The notes beneath the pieces were generated by a model. The model was not told where the DNA came from, searched no databases, and worked only from the letters and a program-made list of their open reading frames with translations. From Algoriphagus marincola DSM 16067 (GTDB taxonomy: Bacteria > Bacteroidota > Bacteroidia > Cytophagales > Cyclobacteriaceae), in contig NZ_AUBU01000001.1 of the NCBI RefSeq assembly GCF_000429405.1, positions 594,795 through 658,794 on the forward strand: a stretch of 64,000 bases of DNA, given 5' to 3'. This document shows, piece after piece, positions 18,491-26,859 of this stretch. The first letter of the stretch is position 1; each line of letters opens with the position of its first letter. The translations under genes and the position numbers were made by a program.

Positions 18491-19300
18491 TTATAACCCA
18501 GCCAAGTCCCATTTTGCAATGGTTTCTTCGATCAGAGCAAGGATTTTTTCATTGACTTTTTGAAAGTATTCCTTTGCTTGTTCTTGGTTAAAATTTGGGT
18601 ACCCCTGACCTTCTTGATAGAGGCCGATTGAGGATGGGAAAGGCACCGCAGACCAGGACTTGTCTTTTGGGTAGGCAGTAGCTTGATTGGAGTTGTAGCG
18701 CTCCTGATGAACAAGGGTGGGATCGATAGCTTGGATATAAGCTGTTTCATTAAGCCCCGCATGGCCTCCGTCCTCTTTGAATACTTCCAATGTCACATCC
18801 GAAGCATAGCTCCACCAGTTGACTACTAAAGTTCTGATTTGTAGTTCATTGGCTACTTCACCTGCTACCTTTTGCAAAACGGCAGTTTGCCCTCCTCCAT
18901 GACCATTCAGAATGATGATGTTTTTAAAACCATTTCTGGCCAGTCCTTTTAAAATGTCTCGGATAAAAAGCGAATAGGCTTTCTCAGAAATCTCGAAGGC
19001 TCCAGGGTAATTGGCCATGCTGCCTGTCATCCCATAGTTCAATGTAGGGGCAATCAACGCATTGAGCTCATCAGCAATATCCTTAGCCATAGCAAAAGGA
19101 GCGGTATTGTCTGCACCATTATTGATGACTCCGTGTGGTTCTAGAGTTCCGGTAGGAAGTAATACTGTCTGAATCTTTTCTGGGACAAACTCTGCAAACT
19201 CCATCCAATTGATCCGGTCCATTTCTCTTGTCGTAAGGGTCTGGGCTATAGATGAGAGTACAAAAAAATTAAGGACAAGGGATGGAATAAACTTTCTCAT
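18491..19300 (-). CDS. Exported creatininase-family amidohydrolase
   Basis: A 269-residue member of the creatininase family (metal-dependent amidohydrolases including creatinine amidohydrolase, MftE and formamide hydrolases). Family motifs are LPTGTLEPHGVINNGADN (metal ligands Glu, His, Asp), IIILNGHGG and DGGHAGLNETA. Unlike most of the family it begins with a Sec signal peptide (MRKFIPSLVLNFFVLSSIAQ), pointing to the periplasm. It starts 5 nt after the histidine kinase stop codon and is followed after 12 nt by the epimerase-like gene. The substrate cannot be told. Confidence 0.87.
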   Translation of the reverse strand: MRKFIPSLVLNFFVLSSIAQTLTTREMDRINWMEFAEFVPEKIQTVLLPTGTLEPHGVINNGADNTAPFAMAKDIADELNALIAPTLNYGMTGSMANYPGAFEISEKAYSLFIRDILKGLARNGFKNIIILNGHGGGQTAVLQKVAGEVANELQIRTLVVNWWSYASDVTLEVFKEDGGHAGLNETAYIQAIDPTLVHQERYNSNQATAYPKDKSWSAVPFPSSIGLYQEGQGYPNFNQEQAKEYFQKVNEKILALIEETIAKWDLAGL

Positions 19301-19305
19301 AGGGA

Positions 19306-21168
19306 TTAGGTGGATTTGCTTTTGGGAAGACTGATTAGGATCTCGGTGCCTTCATCAAGTTCGCTTTTTATTTCCAATGAACCTTCGTTTTTCTCAATAA
19401 ACTCTCTCACAAGCAGTAGTCCAAGGCCTGTTCCTTTCTCCTTATGCGTTCCTGGAGAAGATTGCACTCTGACCATCTTGTTGTTGATTTCATCCAACTT
19501 TTCGGGAGATATCCCTACGCCTTGATCTTTGACGGAGAGAAGGACATTGTTTTTTTCCTCTGAAAGCTGAATTGAAATTTGTCCCTCAGGTTTTGAAAAC
19601 TTAATGGCATTCTGCAAGCAATTTTGAAGGATAATTTTGAGTTGCTGAGGATCTGCTATAGCAAAAACTGGAGAAGTTGGCGGATCAAATTTAAAGCTGA
19701 GGCTCTTTGCCATCGCTTGATAAGAGAGGTGATTTAATTGCTTTTGAATGGTTTCTTCTAAGTTTACTTCGATTGGCTTGGTGATAATACCGTCAAGTTG
19801 AGCATGTGACCAATCTAGCAATTCCTCTAGAAGTTGATGAGTCTGATTGACTTGATTTGTAAGTAGGTCTTGTACACTCTTTCGTTCTTCTTCCCCTTTG
19901 AAAAATCCTGCCTTACTCAATTCTAAGAGTTGCTTGATGGAAGTAACAGGTCCTTTTAAATCATGCGAAAGGATAGAAAAGAGCTTGTTTTTTTCTTCGT
20001 TTATAGAGGTGAGCTTTTCGTTTTTGGCCTCGATCTCTTCTTGTTTGACTTTGAGCTGATCAGCAAACTTATTTTTCTTCACCAAAAGTCTCGAGTACAA
20101 GATTAACCCGGAAATCGTCACTGCCAATGCGATCAACAAAAGAATCAAGTATTTTCTATTGAGACGTAATTCGTTTTGGGCACTTTCCTGCTCTTGCTTA
20201 AGTACCTCATTTTCTGCATCGCTCAGCTGTAATTGCAGAAAACTGATCTCCGAATTTTTGTTTTGATTGTAAAGGCTATCAGAATAAGACTTGTTGATTC
20301 TGCTGAACACCAATGCTTGCTGGTAGGATCCTGCCTTCTCGTAAGCTGTCGAAAGAATTGCCGAAGCCCGCTCCTTATCCCAAAGCGCATCGACCCGCTC
20401 AGCATAGTTGAGGGCTAGTTTTCCGTATTCGATTGCACTTGTGTAATTCTTTCTTTCGCATTCGATTTCGGCCAGACCCGCATAGGTAAAAGTCAATTCC
20501 CAGTTTGAGGTTTTGGGATATTCATTCAAAACTTGCTGATAGGTCTGTTCAGACTTTGAAAAGTCCCCCATTTCAAAATAGACCTTAGCCTGTCTATTGA
20601 TTATCATGGGCACAAGCGGCTCATCGGGATAATTACTCAAAAAATTCAGGCCTGTTTTGAGTGATATCATGGCCTCCTCGTAATTCCCCAACTCAGATTC
20701 AGAAATTCCTTTGTTAAAATAATTCTTTCCTAGCCCAACACTGTCTTGAAGTTCTTGATTGATTTTAATGCATTCATCCAAGACCTTGATTGAATTTTCA
20801 TACTCGTGCTGACTTAGATAAATGAGCGCTCTTCCATTGAGAGCATAGACGTAATCTTTTTTACTGTTTTGGTCTTTTAGTATTGCAATTGCATTAGAAA
20901 AATGCCTTAAAGAACTTGGATAATCACCATTAACATAATAAAGGGTGCCGGATTGGTTTTCAAGCTTTCCTAGAAGTATGGGGTCCTTTGGGAAATACTC
21001 ATTTCTAATCTTCTCTGCCTGATTTAGAAAGTACCATGCACTGTCTAGTCTGATGTATCGGGATGTAATAGACCGATCTAACAAGCTATCAAAAGTGTCC
21101 CGTTTAGCGAACAGTGCTAAGGGAGTTGCCAAGACGAAAATCCAAACTAGGACAAATCTCACTACCAA
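19306..21168 (-). CDS. TPR-domain sensor histidine kinase
   Basis: A 620-residue membrane sensor kinase. A Sec signal (VLVWIFVLATPLALFAK) is followed by about 6 tetratricopeptide repeats (residues ~30-310, e.g. LGKNYFNKGISESELGNYEEAM). A coiled coil and one membrane helix (KYLILLLIALAVTISGLILYS) come next, and the HisKA and HATPase domains are cytoplasmic. The phospho-acceptor is H402 in ILSHDLKGPV. The N-box is NCLQNAIKFS and the G2 box GTGLGLLLV. A periplasmic TPR sensor is a common Bacteroidota architecture. No response regulator is adjacent, so its partner lies elsewhere. It heads the unit with the creatininase-like and epimerase genes. Confidence 0.92.
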   Translation of the reverse strand: MVVRFVLVWIFVLATPLALFAKRDTFDSLLDRSITSRYIRLDSAWYFLNQAEKIRNEYFPKDPILLGKLENQSGTLYYVNGDYPSSLRHFSNAIAILKDQNSKKDYVYALNGRALIYLSQHEYENSIKVLDECIKINQELQDSVGLGKNYFNKGISESELGNYEEAMISLKTGLNFLSNYPDEPLVPMIINRQAKVYFEMGDFSKSEQTYQQVLNEYPKTSNWELTFTYAGLAEIECERKNYTSAIEYGKLALNYAERVDALWDKERASAILSTAYEKAGSYQQALVFSRINKSYSDSLYNQNKNSEISFLQLQLSDAENEVLKQEQESAQNELRLNRKYLILLLIALAVTISGLILYSRLLVKKNKFADQLKVKQEEIEAKNEKLTSINEEKNKLFSILSHDLKGPVTSIKQLLELSKAGFFKGEEERKSVQDLLTNQVNQTHQLLEELLDWSHAQLDGIITKPIEVNLEETIQKQLNHLSYQAMAKSLSFKFDPPTSPVFAIADPQQLKIILQNCLQNAIKFSKPEGQISIQLSEEKNNVLLSVKDQGVGISPEKLDEINNKMVRVQSSPGTHKEKGTGLGLLLVREFIEKNEGSLEIKSELDEGTEILISLPKSKST

Positions 21169-21275
21169 GGTTTGAAAGGGTATTTGAAATAAGAATTGCT
21201 AAATTATAGAATATTCCTGCTTGACGAAAGCTTAATTAGACCTTATTGATTTTCATTGTAAATATTTCGAGAATT

Positions 21276-23438
21276 TTACCAATTTGGCTTGATGCCAGGA
21301 GCAAAAGGGAACCTTAAGCTCTTGTAATATTCGAGATCACCTTGCGGTTTTTCAATCTCGTCGGGAAATGGTTTTCCAGAAAAAGTCTGGAAGTACAAAA
21401 GGCAGGCATTTCGCCACCATCGAGCCTCTTCTATTTGAACAGAAAGCAATTGATTGACGTGATGAAATCGCTCTTCATCCAATTGACCCTCAAGTTTTTG
21501 CCAATTTTCCTTCATTTCAAGAGCGGTTTTTACACCCGAGTCGTAGTGAAGGGCCAGTTCTTCCCAGAGTGTTTTTCCCGATTTCATTTGAAAGTCCCAA
21601 GGGATGTGATGAAACCAAAGCAGGTATTTCTCTGGAATTTGATTTGGATCAGACCATTCCTTGACTATTTCAGGGGCATATTGGCCAAGGGCATTGCTTC
21701 CGGAAAAAGTCCGATCAAAACCGATTCCTTGGTTATCAGCTTTATGGTAATAAAGAGAAGTCCAATCCGCTCTTCCTCCTTCTACCCAAGGCCCAGGACC
21801 ATAATGGTGGCTTCTACCCATTAGGTGATGCAATCCTAGTGGAGTCATATAATTGACTGCTGCTTCATGTGATTTCATCATGATATTTTGGATAGAAGAG
21901 AGCAATGTCTTTTCCTGGCCAAAGGTTAGTTTGATCCATTCTGAAGCTATGCTTTCCGCATCTTGATAGGGGTTCCAGGCCATTTTGCCAAAGGCATACC
22001 AATTAGCCTGACCGAATAAGTGTCCGGTCCAGTTTCTGTCTGTCCCGATATTAGAGACTCCCGCCATTAATGTCAGTTCTTGGCCGGAGTCCGAACCGTC
22101 AATGATGCTTGCAACAGTGGAAGATGGACTAGGTCGATAGGTTTTAGTATTCAAAATCTCCTCCCACATAGGACCCAAATACACTAATTGAGTAGCCTGC
22201 CCTAGGTATTCTTGAGTGATTTGAAATTCCATACCCAGATTGGTCTCATCCACTGCTCCGAATAGCGGATGAAAAGGCTCTCTGGGTTGAAAATCGATGG
22301 CTCCGTTTTTGACCTGGATAATTACATTTTCCAAAAACTTTCCATCCAAAGGTTCAAATTCGAGATTTGCCTGCTTGTGTCGGTCTTCGTCGATTTCATG
22401 CGAATACACGAATGCTCTCCAAATCACATTCCCGCCGAATGGAGCCAAAGCTTCCGCTAGCATATTTGCACCCTCTGCATGATTTCTACCATACTCGTGA
22501 GGACCGGGTTGACCCTCTGAATTAGCCTTGACCAGAAATCCACCAAAATCAGGGATATGCTGGTAAATCATCTGGACTCTTTCCTTCCAGAATCCCCGGA
22601 CATCCGAATCTAGCGGATCGGCTGTATCCAGATTTCCCATTTCGATAGGAGCTGAAAAACGGGCAGTGAGATAAACCTTTATGCCATAGGGTCGGAAAAG
22701 GTCTGCAAGAACCTTCACTTTTTCGATAAAATCTTCCCGTAGAATCCAAGCATTTGCATTGACATTGGTCAGGGAAACCGCATTGATTCCAAGACTTGCA
22801 TTGGCTCTAGCATAGTCAATATACCTCGGGTCGATATAGCCCGGAAGCTTATGCCAATCCCAAATCGAAAACCCTGCATAGCCTCGTTCCACCGTGCGAT
22901 CCAAATTGTCCCAATGATTCAGCATCCGCAATTGAACCTTGGGTTGATCCGAATTTTCCGCATTTGAATCGAACTCGCCGATTTGGATACTTTTCAAAAA
23001 GTCAAAACTTCCATACAAAACCCCAAATGGCGAGTTGCCGGTGATGATGTAGGTCTTCTTTCCGTTGATTTCCAGGGGTCCACGCCAGTATCCCTCCTCG
23101 CCTAGATTTTTGATTTCAGCCTGCTGAGAAAGCCCGAGATACTGAGATAGTTCAGATCGAGTACCTACAAGGAGTTTGAAATCCCCGTCCCTTGTTGAAA
23201 GGAAATTGGCTTTTTGGTCTAAAAATCCCTCAGCACTTCGAGTAAACTCCTCTTTAATAATATCATAAGTGGGATTTTTAGTAAAAAAATATATTCCCGA
23301 AAAAAGCTGATTGACTTCCTCTCGGAGCTTACTTTCTTCGATTTTTTCGTAAGAAAGCCAAAGCTGGTAACCGTCTTTTGCTTGTAGGTTTGGCAGCAGA
23401 AAAAAGGTAATTAGAAATGCGAATAATAGGTTTTTCAT
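21276..23438 (-). CDS. aguA: Alpha-glucuronidase, glycoside hydrolase family 67
   Basis: A 720-residue GH67 enzyme with a signal peptide (MKNLLFAFLITFFLLPNLQAK). Such enzymes remove 4-O-methyl-glucuronic acid from the non-reducing end of xylo-oligosaccharides. GH67 landmarks are LRMLNHWDNLDRTVERGYAG, GINAVSLTNVNAN, GFLVKANSEGQPGPHEYGR, IWRAFVY and the C-terminal HHYGPGPW. The length is typical of the family. The signal peptide places it in the periplasm. No xylanase or SusCD pair lies nearby, so it is an isolated hemicellulose gene. An inverted repeat upstream (23485-23509) could be its operator. Confidence 0.93.
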   Translation of the reverse strand: MKNLLFAFLITFFLLPNLQAKDGYQLWLSYEKIEESKLREEVNQLFSGIYFFTKNPTYDIIKEEFTRSAEGFLDQKANFLSTRDGDFKLLVGTRSELSQYLGLSQQAEIKNLGEEGYWRGPLEINGKKTYIITGNSPFGVLYGSFDFLKSIQIGEFDSNAENSDQPKVQLRMLNHWDNLDRTVERGYAGFSIWDWHKLPGYIDPRYIDYARANASLGINAVSLTNVNANAWILREDFIEKVKVLADLFRPYGIKVYLTARFSAPIEMGNLDTADPLDSDVRGFWKERVQMIYQHIPDFGGFLVKANSEGQPGPHEYGRNHAEGANMLAEALAPFGGNVIWRAFVYSHEIDEDRHKQANLEFEPLDGKFLENVIIQVKNGAIDFQPREPFHPLFGAVDETNLGMEFQITQEYLGQATQLVYLGPMWEEILNTKTYRPSPSSTVASIIDGSDSGQELTLMAGVSNIGTDRNWTGHLFGQANWYAFGKMAWNPYQDAESIASEWIKLTFGQEKTLLSSIQNIMMKSHEAAVNYMTPLGLHHLMGRSHHYGPGPWVEGGRADWTSLYYHKADNQGIGFDRTFSGSNALGQYAPEIVKEWSDPNQIPEKYLLWFHHIPWDFQMKSGKTLWEELALHYDSGVKTALEMKENWQKLEGQLDEERFHHVNQLLSVQIEEARWWRNACLLYFQTFSGKPFPDEIEKPQGDLEYYKSLRFPFAPGIKPNW

Positions 23439-23484
23439 GTGTTTAATTGTCTCTTCCTAAAATTGTAAAAAAATTAGTGGCTTT

Positions 23485-23509
23485 GCCAATCAAATAGGAG
23501 GATTGGTCA
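23485..23509. promoter_or_regulatory. Inverted repeat between aguA and the addA-like gene
   Basis: CCAATC (23486-23491) and GATTGG (23501-23506) form an inverted repeat with 9 nt between. Partial extension to TTTG and CAAA on the outer sides gives arms of about 10 nt with one gap. The position 48 nt upstream of the aguA start fits an operator. No regulator gene is adjacent. Confidence 0.3.
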
Positions 23510-23610
23510 AAACCTGAAAAACTTCATCCTTGACAATTCACGTCAAAGAATGCCGATCACTGCCTAAATAGTGAAGAGCTTTTTTATCTTCGCTTTCTGA
23601 CTTTTGAGAT

Positions 23611-26600
23611 ATGGCTGAGCAATCCAAACCTTTTATCATCTACAAATCCTCGGCGGGATCGGGCAAAACCTATACGCTGACCTTGGAATACCTCAAACTT
23701 TCCCTCCAAAATCCACCAACTGCTTTTAAGCAGATTTTGGCTGTAACCTTTACCAATAAGGCCACGCAGGAGATGAAGGAGCGAATTTTAAAGGTTTTGG
23801 GTCAGTTAAGTCGAAAGGAAATTTCTGGCTCAGAATTAGAAAAGGTCCTGATGGAGTCTTTAGGTTTGAGTCCCGAGGAACTTCAATCCAGAGCCAAGCA
23901 AACACTCCTTCATATCCTTCACGGATATGGCTATTTTGCTGTCAGCACCATTGATTCATTTTTCCAGCGGGTGATTCGGTCTTTTGCAAGGGAAATGGAC
24001 CTTCAAGCCAAATTTGATCTCGAAATGGATACAGATGCCGTTTTGGAGCGATTGGTGGACCGAATCGTAGAGAAGGTTAGTCAGGATAAAAACTTGAGAA
24101 CTTGGCTGGTAGACTATGCCAAGGAGCAGATTGAAAATGAGAAGTCATGGGATATCCGATCAGGGATCAAAAGTTTGGGTTCTGAAATTTTCAAGGAGGG
24201 TTTCAAGACCTACAGATTGCTTTTTCAACAGAGTGTAGCCCAAGAAGGCTTTCTGGGAGAATTCCGTCAATATATTCGGTCTGAGAGGGCCAAATTGAAA
24301 GCCGAAGCTGAGTCTATGAAGCAGAAAGCCGAGGAGATCCGGGTTGCTCATGGCTTGGAATGGACGGATTTTAAAGGAGGTAGTAAAAGTTTTGCACTGC
24401 GCTTTTCCAGACTGGGCGATCTGAACAATCCGATACCTGATTTGACTGGACCAATGCTAAGGGACTTGCCAGATCCTCAAAACTGGTATAAAAAAGGAGA
24501 TAAAAATGCTGCCGCCATTGAGTCAGCAATTCAAGCAGGCTTGGATAATATTCTTTTTTCTTGGCCAGAAAAATTAAAGCAATGGAACACATTCGAAGCC
24601 TTACACCGAAATCTCAATGCCTTTGGCGTTTTTAGAGACCTGATTTTGGAATTGCGTGAGCTGAAGGATGAGGAAAGCATCCTTCTGATTTCGGATGTGA
24701 ATGACTTTTTGCAGGAGATTACCAAAGACAATGATGCGCCATTCATTTATGAAAAAATAGGCAATCAATACCGTAACTTCCTGATTGATGAGTTTCAGGA
24801 TACCTCTGATTTTCAGTGGTCAAGCTTTAAGCCTTTACTTGAAAACTCACTTGCCTCAGGTAATACCAATTTGCTGGTGGGGGATGTCAAGCAATCTATC
24901 TATCGCTGGAGAGGAGGGAAGCTGGAGTTGCTGCTGTCTGAAGTTCAAAAGCAAATTCCCGGCTCTTACATTCAAGAGAAAAACCTTGATACCAATTACC
25001 GAAGCTTACCTGGCATTATTCAGTTTAACAATGCCTTGTTTCAAGCGCTCCCATCTCTAATGGAAGCTGGTATTGAAAAAGAATTTAGTATTGATTCGGA
25101 AGCCTTGCTCAGTAGTGCCTTCAATGAAGCCAAGCAAGAAATTCCTGAAAAGAAACTCGAATTGGATTTTCAAGGTAAAATACGAATTGAGTTTACCCAA
25201 AAGCCGGCGCGGTCAGGGTATCAAGTTGAAGAAGATGAGGAGGAAGAAGAAGATGGAGTTTTGGAAAAGTTGCCACAACTCGTCAAAGACCTGCAGGACA
25301 AAGGCTATCAGTTAAAAGATATCGCCTTCTTGGTTCGGAAAAATGCACAAGGGGTAGAAATCGCTGATTACCTAATGGCTTATGACCGAGACAATCCTGA
25401 TTCTTCCTATCGCTTTGATGTGCTTTCTGAGGAATCCCTCTTTTTGGATAAGTCTTCCGCAGTCAAATGTTTACTCGCTTTATGGCAATATCTCAGCAAT
25501 CCGCCTGACCGCGTTGCACTCAAAACTGCCTGGTACTATTATGCTTTGCTACATGAGATTCCTTTTTCTCATGAACTCTTCCATAAGTTCAAACAAGTAC
25601 CTGAGCTAAAATCCAAGGATGAAGAATTGAAGGCGCGAACCAATGAATTTCTTCAGTTGCCTTTGTTGGAATTGATTGAGGAAAGCATTGCCTTCCTAGG
25701 CTTGATGGAGCTTCGGGCTGATTTGGCCTATATCTCTGGTTTCAAAGAGGCTGTTTTTGATTTTGTAAAAAACAATCGCGCTGATTTAGTCGGATTTCTG
25801 GATTGGTGGGAACTGAACAAAAGGAAACGTACCGTCAAAATCCCAGAAGATCATGATGCCATGCGGATTTTGACTATTCATAAATCCAAAGGACTGCAAT
25901 TCAAGGTGGTGATTTTGCCTTTCTTGGATTGGAAGATTGTCTCCTCGGGGCTTCAAGCTCCCGTGATTTGGTCTCCATTTGAAGCCGAGAATGGGCTAAA
26001 AACCATTGTTCCTTTGACTCATGGAAGCACTTTGAAGGATTCCTATTTTTCCAAAGCCTACGAAGATGAAGTCAAGCTGGCTTATCTGGATTCTTTGAAT
26101 ATGCTCTATGTGGGCTTCACAAGGGCAGAGGAGGTGGTTTGGGGGTATTCGAATTTCACAAATAGTAAATCCAGTGGGGTTTCCCAAAAATCCACCGGAA
26201 ATGTTTTATTCAAGCTGTTTTCTTCCAATTTTCAGATTTCAGAATTTGGTTCAAATCAGCGTTGGGATGAGGAAAAATTGGTTTTTGAAGCAGGGGAATG
26301 GGCTGCTCTCAAGAAAGGCGAAACCCAGCCTGGTTTTGTTCAGAAGCAATTGCGATGGGAAACTCAGGACTGGCGATCCAAGCTTAAAACGAAAACCATC
26401 GCTTGGGACTTTTCGGAAAATGGCCTGCAAGCTCGAGTGCAGCGAAAATTAGGGGTCATTGTCCATGAACTCTTGGCTGCTTCCCAAACCCAAGAAGAGG
26501 CCATTAGACTCCTTCAACAATATACTTTTGAGGGAAGAATCGATCAAGAAACAGCCAATGATGTCACGGATCAATTGAAAAAACTATTTGAAATACCCGA

Positions 26601-26859
26601 GTTCCAAAGCTGGTTTGGAGGGGATTATCTGACTTTGGCAGAGCAGGGAATTCTTTTACCTGGAGGAAATCAAAAGCGACCGGACCGGGTCTTGATCGGC
26701 GATCAGGAAGTCATTGTAGTAGATTTTAAAACAGGTGAAAAGTATTCCTCTCATCCAAAGCAAGTCAAAGAATACATGGATTTGGTTCATCAGCTGAGTC
26801 AGAAACCTGTCAAAGGATTTTTATGCTATTTAGAACCCACAGAAATTATTGAAGTATGA
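23611..26859 (+). CDS. AddA-like UvrD helicase-nuclease
   Basis: A 1082-residue SF1 helicase with a C-terminal RecB-type nuclease, the first half of an AddAB-like double-strand-break resection enzyme. Walker A is SSAGSGKTYTL (Lys19) and motif II is LIDEFQDTSDFQW. The later motif ILTIHKSKGLQFKVVI and the SF1 motif VGFTRAEE are also present. The nuclease has H in GVIVHELLAA, D in PDRVLIGD and DFK (Asp1038, Lys1040) in VVDFKTG. The ATG follows a TATCTTCG sequence similar to a -7 box. Its stop overlaps the downstream addB-like start by 4 nt, indicating coupled translation. It would process DNA ends for recombination and could also take part in phage DNA degradation. Confidence 0.93.
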   Translation: MAEQSKPFIIYKSSAGSGKTYTLTLEYLKLSLQNPPTAFKQILAVTFTNKATQEMKERILKVLGQLSRKEISGSELEKVLMESLGLSPEELQSRAKQTLLHILHGYGYFAVSTIDSFFQRVIRSFAREMDLQAKFDLEMDTDAVLERLVDRIVEKVSQDKNLRTWLVDYAKEQIENEKSWDIRSGIKSLGSEIFKEGFKTYRLLFQQSVAQEGFLGEFRQYIRSERAKLKAEAESMKQKAEEIRVAHGLEWTDFKGGSKSFALRFSRLGDLNNPIPDLTGPMLRDLPDPQNWYKKGDKNAAAIESAIQAGLDNILFSWPEKLKQWNTFEALHRNLNAFGVFRDLILELRELKDEESILLISDVNDFLQEITKDNDAPFIYEKIGNQYRNFLIDEFQDTSDFQWSSFKPLLENSLASGNTNLLVGDVKQSIYRWRGGKLELLLSEVQKQIPGSYIQEKNLDTNYRSLPGIIQFNNALFQALPSLMEAGIEKEFSIDSEALLSSAFNEAKQEIPEKKLELDFQGKIRIEFTQKPARSGYQVEEDEEEEEDGVLEKLPQLVKDLQDKGYQLKDIAFLVRKNAQGVEIADYLMAYDRDNPDSSYRFDVLSEESLFLDKSSAVKCLLALWQYLSNPPDRVALKTAWYYYALLHEIPFSHELFHKFKQVPELKSKDEELKARTNEFLQLPLLELIEESIAFLGLMELRADLAYISGFKEAVFDFVKNNRADLVGFLDWWELNKRKRTVKIPEDHDAMRILTIHKSKGLQFKVVILPFLDWKIVSSGLQAPVIWSPFEAENGLKTIVPLTHGSTLKDSYFSKAYEDEVKLAYLDSLNMLYVGFTRAEEVVWGYSNFTNSKSSGVSQKSTGNVLFKLFSSNFQISEFGSNQRWDEEKLVFEAGEWAALKKGETQPGFVQKQLRWETQDWRSKLKTKTIAWDFSENGLQARVQRKLGVIVHELLAASQTQEEAIRLLQQYTFEGRIDQETANDVTDQLKKLFEIPEFQSWFGGDYLTLAEQGILLPGGNQKRPDRVLIGDQEVIVVDFKTGEKYSSHPKQVKEYMDLVHQLSQKPVKGFLCYLEPTEIIEV

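Noticed and set aside
7529..23438. A polysaccharide utilisation locus (GH30 plus GH67)
   Set aside because: The genes are 12 kb apart, with no SusC/SusD pair or sugar sensor between them.
23530..23546. TTGAC-N7-GTCAA inverted repeat
   Set aside because: Short, common by chance and not placed over a clear promoter.
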